From an uncultured Eubacteriales bacterium (GTDB lineage Bacteria > Bacillota > Clostridia > Oscillospirales > Acutalibacteraceae), in NCBI GenBank assembly GCA_934643185.1, contig CAKUBN010000012.1, positions 1-48,700 on the forward strand: 48,700 nt of DNA, read 5' to 3'. Under the pieces are notes generated by a model. It was given only the letters and a program-made list of their open reading frames with translations. It was not told the origin of the DNA and did not search any database. Below, one piece after another: positions 40,587-48,566 of the stretch. Each line of letters begins with the position of its first letter. Within the stretch, counting starts at the first letter, position 1. Both the position numbers and the translations under genes were made by a program.

Positions 40587-42680
40587 ATGAAGTGTAAAAT
40601 TCTGCATGAAGCGCGCGGACACATGCGTGTGCATCTCGTTTGCGGCCGCATGACGCTGAAAGAAGCCGATATTTTAGAGTATTACCTGCGCGCCGTAGAC
40701 GGCGTGAAGGAAGTCAAGGTCTATGACCGCACACAGGACGCCGTCATCGTCTATCAGTCTGACCGCGCGGCCCTCATCTGCGCCCTCGCGACATTCTCGT
40801 TCGCAAAGGCTGAGAGCATGGAGCTTGTGCCGGACCACACCGCCCGCGCATTAAACCGTGAGTTTGAAGATAAGCTCGTCTTCACGGTGCTGCGCCGCGC
40901 CATCTCCAAAATGTTCTTCCCGGCGCCCATCCGCATGATGCTCGCCATCATCCGCTCCGCAAAGTATATCAAAGAGGGCGTAAAGGCATTGCTGCACGGC
41001 CATCTCTCCGTCGCAGTGCTCGATGCCACGGCCGTCACCGTCTCCATCGTCCGCGGCGATTTCGATACGGCGGGCTCCGTCATGTTCATGCTCCGCCTCG
41101 GCGAGATCTTAGAAGAGTGGACGCACAAAAAGTCCGTCGCCGACCTCGCGGGTGCGATGTCCCTCAATGTCGATAAGGTCTGGCTCAAGACAAACGGCAC
41201 CGAGGTGCTCGTACCGATCGGTGACATCCAGGCGGGCGACTGCATCGTCGTGCGCACAGGCAATATGATCCCGCTTGACGGCAAGGTCGTCGAGGGCGAA
41301 GCCATGGTCAACCAGGCTTCCATGACCGGCGAGTCTCTGCCGGTGCAGAAGTCCGTTGGCAGCTACGTGTATGCCGGCACCGTCGCCGAAGAGGGCGAGT
41401 GCGTCATCTGCGTCGAAAAAGCCATGGGCGGCGGCCGTTATGACCGCATCGTCCACATGATCGAAGAATCCGAAAAGCTGAAGTCCACCGCAGAGGATAA
41501 GGCGTCCCGCCTTGCCGATAAGCTCGTGCCGTACACGCTCGGCGGTACGGTGCTGACCTATCTTTTGACGCGCAACGTCACAAAGATGCTCGCTGTGCTG
41601 ATGGTCGACTTCTCCTGCGCGCTGAAGCTCTCCATGCCGATCGCGGTGCTGTCCGCCATGCGCGAGAGCAGCGCACATCACATCTCCGTCAAGGGCGGCC
41701 GCTTCATGGAAGCCGTCGCAAATGCCGATACCATCGTGTTCGATAAGACCGGCACGCTGACGTATGCAACGCCGCGCGTCGCCATGATTGAAACGTTCGG
41801 CGGCCGCGAGGAAAGCGAAATGCTGCGTCTTGCCGCCTGCCTTGAGGAGCACTACCCGCATTCCATGGCAAACGCCGTCGTCGCAGAAGCCAAAGAGCGC
41901 GGCCTTTCCCACGAAGAGTACCACTCCAAAGTCGAGTACGTCGTCGCGCACGGCATTTCCAGCACCGTGGAGGGCAAAAAAGTCATCATCGGCAGCGCGC
42001 ACTTCGCGTTTGAAGATGAAGGCTGCGTGATCCCGGAGGGCGAGGAAGCGAAGTTCCACGCGCTCCCGGCCGAGTATTCGCACCTTTATCTGTGCATTTC
42101 CGGCGTGCTGGCTGCCGTCATCTGCATCTCCGACCCGCTGCGTAAGGAAGCAAAGGACGCCATCCGCGCCCTGCACGATTGCGGCATCAAAAAGGTCGTC
42201 ATGATGACCGGCGATAACAAGAAGACCGCCGAGGCCGTCGCAGCCGAGGTCGGCGTGGATGAGTTCTATGCCGAGGTGCTGCCGGAGGATAAGGCCAGCT
42301 TCATCCGCCGCGAAAAGGAAATGGGCCGCACCGTCATCATGGTCGGCGACGGCGTAAACGATTCCCCGGCGCTGTCCGAAGCAAACGTCGGCGTCGCCAT
42401 CAATACCGGTGCCGCCATCGCCAGAGAGATCGCGGACATCACCGTCGCAGCAGGCGACCTCTATGAGCTTGTCACACTGCGTCAGCTCAGCACCGCGCTC
42501 ATGGCGCGCATCCACCGCAATTATCGCTTCATCGTCGGCTTCAACCTCATGCTTATCCTGCTCGGTGTAGGCGGCATTATCCAGCCGACTACCTCCGCGC
42601 TCCTGCACAATATGTCCACGCTCGGCATTAGCCTGAAGAGCATGACAAATCTTCTGCCGGAAAAAGCAGAGGAAGAGTAA
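40587..42680 (+). CDS. Heavy-metal-type P-type ATPase without the CPx motif
   Basis: This 697-residue P1B-like pump moves metal ions across the membrane using ATP. An N-terminal domain of about 70 residues has the HMA fold pattern but no CxxC (RVHLVCGRMTLKEADIL). Membrane helices follow, then the actuator with MTGESLP, a core helix reading DFSCALKLSMPIAV, the phosphorylation motif DKTGTLT (Asp386), the HP-type His in EEHYPHS, MTGDN and GDGVNDSPAL. In typical copper/zinc pumps the core motif is CPC. Here the Pro is replaced and one Cys (Cys344) remains, so the metal may differ; the type occurs in clostridia next to DUF6110. ATG 40587 follows a modest AAGGA. Copy C of the structured repeat follows the stop. 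Confidence 0.88.
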   Translation: MKCKILHEARGHMRVHLVCGRMTLKEADILEYYLRAVDGVKEVKVYDRTQDAVIVYQSDRAALICALATFSFAKAESMELVPDHTARALNREFEDKLVFTVLRRAISKMFFPAPIRMMLAIIRSAKYIKEGVKALLHGHLSVAVLDATAVTVSIVRGDFDTAGSVMFMLRLGEILEEWTHKKSVADLAGAMSLNVDKVWLKTNGTEVLVPIGDIQAGDCIVVRTGNMIPLDGKVVEGEAMVNQASMTGESLPVQKSVGSYVYAGTVAEEGECVICVEKAMGGGRYDRIVHMIEESEKLKSTAEDKASRLADKLVPYTLGGTVLTYLLTRNVTKMLAVLMVDFSCALKLSMPIAVLSAMRESSAHHISVKGGRFMEAVANADTIVFDKTGTLTYATPRVAMIETFGGREESEMLRLAACLEEHYPHSMANAVVAEAKERGLSHEEYHSKVEYVVAHGISSTVEGKKVIIGSAHFAFEDEGCVIPEGEEAKFHALPAEYSHLYLCISGVLAAVICISDPLRKEAKDAIRALHDCGIKKVVMMTGDNKKTAEAVAAEVGVDEFYAEVLPEDKASFIRREKEMGRTVIMVGDGVNDSPALSEANVGVAINTGAAIAREIADITVAAGDLYELVTLRQLSTALMARIHRNYRFIVGFNLMLILLGVGGIIQPTTSALLHNMSTLGISLKSMTNLLPEKAEEE

Positions 42681-42704
42681 GCACAATTTTCCCGTAACGG
42701 TACG

Positions 42705-42900
42705 TAAAAGTTTTCGCCGGCCTTTTTCAAAAGGCCGTGGATTCCAAAGGCAAAGCCTTTGGTCGCCATTCGCAAATGGCGAAATCTCTTTGCCTACATA
42801 AAAACTAGGAAGGTAGGCTAAATAGTCCGGTGGACTGTTTAGCCGTAGGGAACCCAGTTACATGGGTTCCCTAAAGGGCGGTCAATGATCGCCCTTTTTT
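42705..42900 (+). repeat. Structured intergenic repeat, copy C
   Basis: Hairpins in order: GGCCTTTT/AAAAGGCC (42719-42736), CCAAAGGC/GCCTTTGG (42744-42762), CGCCATT with loop CGCA (42764-42781), the linker CTTTGCCTA, GGCTAAATAGTCC with loop GGT (42816-42844), AGGGAACCC/GGGTTCCCT (42847-42872), and GGGCG/CGCCC (42876-42894) followed by T6. The last is the only visible terminator for the ATPase gene, 200 nt upstream. The architecture is the same as copies A and B. Confidence 0.82.
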
Positions 42901-43010
42901 ATACCCGCAAGCTTTAACGGAAAGAGAAACACTGCGAGATTTACATCAGTTCTTTGTATCTCTCCCTTTCTCTCAATTTAGATGGAGCCTATAAAAAGAA
43001 AAAAATTTCA

Positions 43011-43043
43011 GGACACACAGCCCCGCGCGGTGTGTCCTTTTTT
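43011..43043 (+). terminator. Orphan intrinsic terminator
   Basis: GGACACAC (43011-43018) pairs with GTGTGTCC (43030-43037), followed by T6. No coding region lies between repeat copy C (which already terminates at 42900) and this hairpin, so it may end a small RNA. The region 42901-43152 holds no gene I can see. Confidence 0.75.
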
Positions 43044-43152
43044 CACATCCAAATCGCGTTTTGCCGCAGCGCTCTGCGCCGCCCTTTCACGCTTTATCGC
43101 ATAATGGGTAAAAGGGTACAAAAAGAAATTTAAAATAAAGCGCATTTACTAC

Positions 43153-43181
43153 TCGACAAGACGCCAACTTCGGTGTATACT
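43153..43181 (+). promoter_or_regulatory. nrdD promoter
   Basis: TCGACA (43153-43158) and TATACT (43176-43181) are 17 bp apart. The leader, about 150 nt, holds a TTGCGG/CCGCAA hairpin (43192-43209) and the NrdR box. Confidence 0.6.
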
Positions 43182-43215
43182 GGTAGGGTGCTTGCGGCAG
43201 GAACCGCAAAAACGA

Positions 43216-43231
43216 ACACAATATCTTGTGG
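43216..43231. promoter_or_regulatory. NrdR box
   Basis: ACACAATATCTTGTGG matches the NrdR consensus (ACACWATATAWTGTGT-like) at the paired CAA/TTG positions. NrdR is the ATP/dATP-sensing repressor of ribonucleotide reductase genes. Boxes usually come in pairs; a second clear one is not seen. Confidence 0.65.
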
Positions 43232-43339
43232 TTACGCATAAATATTCAATATAAAGAAAATTATGGAAAGTGATTATGGAAACCTAAGGGGAAGAGCATG
43301 ACCTCACCCCGCGTGTGGTATGAAGGAGCGGTAAGAAAC

Positions 43340-45499
43340 ATGAAGATCATTAAGAGAAACGGCTCAGAAGCAGTGTTTGATATCACGAAGATCATCGTCG
43401 CTGTCTCCAAGGCGAATAAAGAGATCGACGAGCGTCAGAGACTTACGAACGAGCAAATTCGCACAATCGCTGCAAATGTCGAAGGAGCGTGCGTCGCCAT
43501 GGGCCGCGCAGCGTCCGTGGAAGAAATACAGGACCTCGTAGAAAAGCAGATCATGGGGCAGGGTGCGTTCGATGTTGCTAAGGAGTATATCTGTTACCGG
43601 TATACGCGTTCGCTTGCGCGCCGCGCCAATACCACCGATAACCAGATTCTCAGCCTTATCGAGTGCAACAACGAGGAAGTTAAGCAGGAAAATGCGAATA
43701 AAAATCCAACCGTAAACAGCGTCCAGCGCGATTACATGGCCGGCGAGGTCTCCAAAGACATCACGCGCCGCATTTTGCTTCCGCGCGAAATCGTCGAAGC
43801 ACACGAGCAGGGCATCATCCATTTCCATGATATGGACTATTTCGCGCAGCACATGCACAACTGCGACCTCGTAAACCTCGAAGACATGCTGCAAAACGGC
43901 ACGGTCATTACCGGCACGCTCATTGAAAAGCCGCACAGCTTCTCCACCGCCTGCAACATCGCCACGCAAATCGTCGCGCAGGTTGCAAGTAACCAGTACG
44001 GCGGTCAGAGCATCAGCCTCGCGCACCTCGCGCCGTTCGTGCAGATCTCCCGCGAGAAAATCCGCCGTGAGGTCGAAGTCGAGATCGGCGAGCTTGGCGT
44101 TTCCCCGGATGAGGCCCAAATCTCCAAAATGGTGGAGCGCCGTCTGCGTGAGGAGATCAAGCGCGGCGTGCAGACCATCCAGTATCAGGTCGTGACTTTG
44201 ATGACGACGAACGGTCAGGCGCCGTTCATCACCGTGTTTATGTATCTGAACGAGGCGAAAAACGAGCGCGAAAAGCGCGACCTCGCCATGATTATCGAGG
44301 AAGTGCTACTCCAGCGCTATGAGGGCGTCAAAAACGAAAAGGGCGTGTGGGTTACCCCGGCATTCCCGAAGCTCATTTATGTTTTGCAGGAGGATAACAT
44401 TACCCCCGGCAGCGAATACTATTACCTCACCGAGCTTGCCGCAAAGTGCACCGCAAAGCGCATGGTGCCGGACTACATCTCCGAAAAGAAGATGAAAGAG
44501 CTCAAAGAAGGCAACTGCTTCCCGGTCATGGGTTGCCGCAGCGCACTCAGCCCGTGGAAGGATGAAAACGGCAACTATAAGTTCTACGGCCGCTTCAATC
44601 AGGGCGTCGTGACGCTGAACCTCGTCGATGTCGCGCTCAGCTCCGGCGGCGATATGGAAAAATTCTGGAAGGTCTTCGATGACCGCCTCGACCTGTGCTA
44701 CCGCGCACTCATGTGCCGCCACAACCGCTTGAAGGGCACGCTGTCCGATGCCGCCCCGATCCTCTGGCAGTACGGCGCGATCTCTCGCCTCAAGAAGGGC
44801 GAGCCTATCGATAAGCTTCTCTACGGCGGCTATTCCACCATCTCGCTCGGCTATGCCGGCCTGTGCGAGTGCGTGCGCTACATGACGGGCAAGTCCCATA
44901 CGGACCCCAGCGCAACGCCGTTCGCGCTCGCCGTCATGAAGTACATGAACGCCGCGTGCGAAAAGTGGAAGGCAGAGACCACCATCGGCTTTGGCCTGTA
45001 CGGCACCCCGCTCGAGAGCACCACGTATAAATTCGCCAAGTGCCTCCAGCGCCGCTTCGGCATCATCCCGGGCGTCACGGATAAGCCGTACATCACAAAC
45101 AGCTATCATGTCCACGTCACCGAGCACATCGATGCGTTTGAAAAGCTCCGTTTCGAGTCGCAGTTCCAGGCGCTTTCCACCGGCGGCGCCATCAGCTACG
45201 TCGAGGTCCCGAACATGCAGAACAACCTCGAAGCCGTCCTGCAGATCATCCGCTATATCTACGACAACATCATGTACGCGGAGCTCAATACCAAGAGCGA
45301 TTATTGCCAGAAGTGCGGCTACGACGGCGAGATCCAGATCGTCGAAGACGACGGCAAGCTCGTTTGGGAGTGCCCGAACTGCGGCAACCGCGACCAGGAT
45401 ACCATGAACGTCGCCCGCCGTACCTGCGGCTACATCGGCACCCAGTTCTGGAATCAGGGCCGCACCGCCGAGATCAAGGAGCGCGTGCTGCATCTGTAA
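43340..45499 (+). CDS. nrdD: Anaerobic ribonucleoside-triphosphate reductase
   Basis: NrdD makes dNTPs from NTPs without oxygen, using a glycyl radical. The 719-residue chain begins with an ATP-cone (MKIIKRNGSEAVFDITKI) for allosteric control, followed by the ten-stranded barrel (HDMDYFAQHMHNCDLVNLED, SLAHLAPFV). Near the end is a zinc site (CQKCGY and CPNCGN) and the radical-bearing Gly697 in RRTCGYIG. ATG 43340 matches the usual ATP-cone start and follows AAGGAG. In-frame ATG 43298 also has a good AAGGGGA site and would add 14 residues. nrdG follows 81 nt downstream. The NrdR box upstream indicates nucleotide-responsive repression. Confidence 0.98.
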   Translation: MKIIKRNGSEAVFDITKIIVAVSKANKEIDERQRLTNEQIRTIAANVEGACVAMGRAASVEEIQDLVEKQIMGQGAFDVAKEYICYRYTRSLARRANTTDNQILSLIECNNEEVKQENANKNPTVNSVQRDYMAGEVSKDITRRILLPREIVEAHEQGIIHFHDMDYFAQHMHNCDLVNLEDMLQNGTVITGTLIEKPHSFSTACNIATQIVAQVASNQYGGQSISLAHLAPFVQISREKIRREVEVEIGELGVSPDEAQISKMVERRLREEIKRGVQTIQYQVVTLMTTNGQAPFITVFMYLNEAKNEREKRDLAMIIEEVLLQRYEGVKNEKGVWVTPAFPKLIYVLQEDNITPGSEYYYLTELAAKCTAKRMVPDYISEKKMKELKEGNCFPVMGCRSALSPWKDENGNYKFYGRFNQGVVTLNLVDVALSSGGDMEKFWKVFDDRLDLCYRALMCRHNRLKGTLSDAAPILWQYGAISRLKKGEPIDKLLYGGYSTISLGYAGLCECVRYMTGKSHTDPSATPFALAVMKYMNAACEKWKAETTIGFGLYGTPLESTTYKFAKCLQRRFGIIPGVTDKPYITNSYHVHVTEHIDAFEKLRFESQFQALSTGGAISYVEVPNMQNNLEAVLQIIRYIYDNIMYAELNTKSDYCQKCGYDGEIQIVEDDGKLVWECPNCGNRDQDTMNVARRTCGYIGTQFWNQGRTAEIKERVLHL

Positions 45500-45527
45500 T
45501 TGGGCAAAAACAAATTAAAAATAACGG

Positions 45528-45557
45528 TACCGCACAGGGCAGGCGCTTTGTGCGGTA
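45528..45557 (+). repeat. Intercistronic hairpin between nrdD and nrdG
   Basis: TACCGCACA (45528-45536) pairs with TGTGCGGTA (45549-45557), followed by TTTC. It could be a partial terminator or stabiliser that lowers nrdG relative to nrdD. Confidence 0.55.
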
Positions 45558-45580
45558 TTTCATGAATAGAGGAAGAAATC

Positions 45581-46111
45581 ATGAATTACGGTGAGATCAA
45601 AAAAACCGACATCGCAAACGGCATCGGCGTGCGTGTCACGCTGTTCGTCTCCGGCTGCACGCGCCACTGCAAAAACTGCTTCAACGCCGAAACGTGGGAT
45701 TTCAACTACGGCAAGCCGTTCACCAAAGAAACAGAAGACGAGGTGCTCACGGCGCTCGCGCCCGGTTTCATCAACGGCTTAACATTGCTCGGCGGCGAGC
45801 CCATGGAGCCGCAGAATCAGCGCGCTTTGGTGCCGTTCCTGCACCGCGTGCGCGAAGCGTACCCCGAAAAGGACATCTGGTGCTACTCCGGCTCTACCTT
45901 AGAGACCGATATGTTAAAAGACGGTGGCCGCAACCGCTGCGAAGTCACAGACGAATTCCTGTCCCTGCTCGACGTACTCGTCGACGGTGCGTTCGTCGAT
46001 GAGCTCAAGGACATCTCCCTGCGCTTTCGCGGTTCCTCAAACCAGCGCATCATCGATATGAACAAGACTCGCGAAACCGGGGAAGTCACTCTCTGGAATG
46101 TCAAACCGTAA
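45581..46111 (+). CDS. nrdG: Anaerobic ribonucleotide reductase activating protein
   Basis: NrdG is the radical-SAM activase that installs the glycyl radical on NrdD. The 176-residue protein has the CxxxCxxC cluster motif at Cys26, Cys30 and Cys33 (SGCTRHCKNC), then the SAM-binding GGEPM. The size is typical for stand-alone NrdG. ATG 45581 follows AGAGGAAG. It shares the nrdD transcript and ends before a bidirectional terminator at 46126-46168. Confidence 0.97.
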   Translation: MNYGEIKKTDIANGIGVRVTLFVSGCTRHCKNCFNAETWDFNYGKPFTKETEDEVLTALAPGFINGLTLLGGEPMEPQNQRALVPFLHRVREAYPEKDIWCYSGSTLETDMLKDGGRNRCEVTDEFLSLLDVLVDGAFVDELKDISLRFRGSSNQRIIDMNKTRETGEVTLWNVKP

Positions 46112-46125
46112 AAATAAATCAAAAC

Positions 46126-46168
46126 GCCGCCCGGCTGCTGTGTTTCAAACAGTGCCGAGCGGCATTTT
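46126..46168. terminator. Bidirectional terminator between nrdG and the GH10 gene
   Basis: GCCGC-GGC-CTG pairs with CAG-GCC-GCGGC around TGTTTCAAA, with ATTTTTATT on the right and an A-rich left flank. Confidence 0.75.
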
Positions 46169-46174
46169 TATTGC

Positions 46175-47494
46175 TTAGAGTTCAAATGTAAAATCCCGTT
46201 TTCCCTTAGCGGAAAGATTCAGTTCTTTTTGAATCGTCTTTCCGTCATGCTCGATTACGACGTCATATTTTCCGTAGAACCCGCGAAAATCCGCTTTGCC
46301 GACCGCGTCCGTCACAGCTTCCGTTTCCGTGTGCCATTCCTTTTGGATGAGGTCGCGCAGCGCAAAATAAGCGGGCTTTTTGGAAAGGTCAAACCGCAGC
46401 AGACCGCCGTGGTAGTAGTTTTCACCGGCCGTCATGTCGCCCTGCGGCGCAAAGGCCGCGTAGCCGTCCGCAAGGTTCCAGTAAATGATCTGCTCTACAT
46501 TTTTATAGGAGAACCAAATGGAATACAGCCGCTTTAAAATTTCCGCCTGCATTTCTTCATCCGCCGGGTCATACGAATACGCCGGTATCGTCACTTCGGT
46601 AATTTGCAGCGGCTTGCCGAAATTCGCGTATAAGTCCATGTGTCGGTACAAATTCTGCGGGTCATAATACGGCCGTGTTTCCTCAAATTCCTTTTCGCGC
46701 GGGAAGAACATGTGGTACTGCATGCCGATGGCGTCAATGCGCGCGCCCTTCAGCAAATTCGCCTCAATATAGGCGTAGTATTTGTCCGTCACGCGGCAGC
46801 GGTCGTTCCACGGCAGTCCCGTCCAGTCGTTGATGCACAGCTCGTTCGCCGGGAAATACTTTTCGGCAGTCTTAAAGCACCATTCCACATAATCGGGCTC
46901 GTTATAAAACGCCGTCAGGCCGTCGCCCCACTCCATCTCGTTCGTCACTTCGATCGTCGGAATTTTATCCGCATACCGCTCGGCAATTTCGCGGAAGCGG
47001 TTTTCAAGCGCCGTTTTTATTTCAAAAACAGAAGCATCGCGCAGCCAGGCGGGGAAGAAGTGCTCGTAAGCGAGCGCATGCTCGCGCGGCTCAATGCCGT
47101 GCTTCTCGCAAAATTCCATGCAAAGGTCGATCGGCGGGCGGCGGTACAACTTCTCGCTGTCCTTCGCGTAGCGCGTGTGTCCTTTTTCGGGCTCTGTCGC
47201 GTCCCAGTAAAACGGCAGCGTCGCCATGTTGAAAACGTCCGCAAATGCCGCTTTGTACTTCTCGTTCTTCTCGTCGGTCTCCAGCTCGTCCAGCATAAAG
47301 AGGTTCGCGCCGAATTTAAACTCGTGCGTCTTCTGCTTTACGGTGATCTTCACACCGGGCGCCGGCTGCCCGTCCTTTGTCACGGTGAGGCTCGCCGTGC
47401 CCTTGCGGTTTTGCTCGATGCCGCTCTGCACGCGCGCGTCGATGTACTTTGCCTGCGCTTCAAAGCTTTCTAAGACTCGTTTTCTGTCCGTCAT
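46175..47494 (-). CDS. Glycoside hydrolase family 10 (xylanase-type), intracellular
   Basis: This 439-residue enzyme has a GH10 barrel. The acid/base Glu186 lies in EVTNEMEW and the nucleophile Glu300 in LQITEVTIP; FKFGANLFMLDE and HALAYEHFFPAW match the family's substrate-binding strands. An N-terminal beta-like stretch (about 30-65, SLTVTKDGQPAPGVKITV) precedes it. There is no signal peptide, so it would act on imported xylo-oligosaccharides or related glycans in the cytosol. ATG 47494 follows AAAAGGAG; longer in-frame starts run into the promoter region. It is divergent from an AraC regulator 129 bp away, which probably controls it. Confidence 0.88.
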   Translation of the reverse strand: MTDRKRVLESFEAQAKYIDARVQSGIEQNRKGTASLTVTKDGQPAPGVKITVKQKTHEFKFGANLFMLDELETDEKNEKYKAAFADVFNMATLPFYWDATEPEKGHTRYAKDSEKLYRRPPIDLCMEFCEKHGIEPREHALAYEHFFPAWLRDASVFEIKTALENRFREIAERYADKIPTIEVTNEMEWGDGLTAFYNEPDYVEWCFKTAEKYFPANELCINDWTGLPWNDRCRVTDKYYAYIEANLLKGARIDAIGMQYHMFFPREKEFEETRPYYDPQNLYRHMDLYANFGKPLQITEVTIPAYSYDPADEEMQAEILKRLYSIWFSYKNVEQIIYWNLADGYAAFAPQGDMTAGENYYHGGLLRFDLSKKPAYFALRDLIQKEWHTETEAVTDAVGKADFRGFYGKYDVVIEHDGKTIQKELNLSAKGKRDFTFEL

Positions 47495-47568
47495 ACAACT
47501 CACGCTCCTTTTGCCCATAGCGTAGCACAAAAATCTCAAAAAACAAACCCGAAAAACGCCGGAAAAGG

Positions 47569-47597
47569 TTGACTTTTCGAAACACTTTGCCTATGAT
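47569..47597 (+). promoter_or_regulatory. Promoter of the AraC-family gene
   Basis: TTGACT (47569-47574) and TATGAT (47592-47597) are 17 bp apart, 26 bp before the start codon. Confidence 0.65.
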
Positions 47598-47623
47598 GAA
47601 AAAGAGAAACGGGGGCGTTTAAG

Positions 47624-48388
47624 ATGATATTTGCGCAGGAATACGTGGCTTTTGAGCTTTTAGACGTGTTATATCTCGACCAATCCGATGTAAAGGTGTA
47701 CAATACGAACCGCAATTTCGACGCGCTTTCCTTCCGCCTTGAAGCCGAAGCCGTGCTCGAAACGGAGCAAAACACCGCACACCTGACCGCCGGCGCGCTG
47801 TGTTACAGCCCCGCAAACGTGAGCTACACCCGCCGCGCGCGCACGGATAAGCTCATCGTCGTACATTTCAAGTCGTTCAATTACCACGGCAGCACGCTGG
47901 AGTTTTTTAAGCCCGAAGCCCCCGTAAAATACGAAGTTCTGTTTCGCGAAATTTTAAAGACCTGGAACGCCCGCGAAACCGCGTATAAAGACGAATGTGC
48001 GGCGCAGCTCAGCCGCATTTTCGCACAGCTCTATAAAGATAATCGCACCCGCGCGGAAAATTCCAAAATCGGCGCGTCTCTGCGCTACCTCGAACAAAAT
48101 ATGTACGACCCGGCGCTTTCGCTTTCCGAAGCCGCAGGGCGGTCGTTTGTCAGCGAAACGTATTTCCGCAAGCTGTTCAAAAAAGAATGCGGCACTTCTC
48201 CGAAGCAGTACGTCATTCGCTGCCGGATCGATTACGCCAAAGCGCTTCTGCTCGCCGGCTATTTTACGGTGCAGGAGGTCTCTGCTCTCTGCGGTTATGC
48301 GGACAGCAAGCATTTTTCCGTGGAGTTCAAGCGGCTCACCGGCGTTTCGCCGTCCGCATATACGTATAATTACGGCAAAAGCCCGTGA
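47624..48388 (+). CDS. AraC-family transcriptional regulator
   Basis: This 254-residue regulator has an N-terminal cupin-like sensing domain (about 10-100) and a C-terminal double helix-turn-helix: LSLSEAAGRSFVSETYFRKL, then GTSPKQYVIRCRIDYAKALL and CGYADSKHFSVEFKRLTGVSPSAYT. It would bind a sugar and activate nearby catabolic genes; the divergent GH10 gene is the obvious target. ATG 47624 follows a GGGGG ribosome site. No transporter is next to it within the window. Confidence 0.93.
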   Translation: MIFAQEYVAFELLDVLYLDQSDVKVYNTNRNFDALSFRLEAEAVLETEQNTAHLTAGALCYSPANVSYTRRARTDKLIVVHFKSFNYHGSTLEFFKPEAPVKYEVLFREILKTWNARETAYKDECAAQLSRIFAQLYKDNRTRAENSKIGASLRYLEQNMYDPALSLSEAAGRSFVSETYFRKLFKKECGTSPKQYVIRCRIDYAKALLLAGYFTVQEVSALCGYADSKHFSVEFKRLTGVSPSAYTYNYGKSP

Positions 48389-48442
48389 CCCGTAAAACGA
48401 TCCGCACCGAAAAGCGTGCCGGGTGAAAAATTTTGAAAATAG

Positions 48443-48496
48443 GTTAGAAAAAGCTAACTTTTTCTCTTGACATCACCTATCACGGAGGTATATAAT
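48443..48496 (+). promoter_or_regulatory. Operator and promoter of the Feo-linked gene
   Basis: The GTTAG-N6-CTAAC palindrome (48443-48458) ends 8 bp before the -35 box TTGACA (48467-48472), with TATAAT (48491-48496) 18 bp further on. The operator has the same half-sites and spacing as the one at 39182-39197. Two small hairpins follow in the leader: ATACCC/GGGTAT (48501-48517) and TGAGAG/CTCTCA (48519-48534). Confidence 0.7.
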
Positions 48497-48566
48497 CAAG
48501 ATACCCCCAAAGGGTATATGAGAGACACCTCTCACGAGAACTATTTTACAAAAGGAAGCGGTTTAT

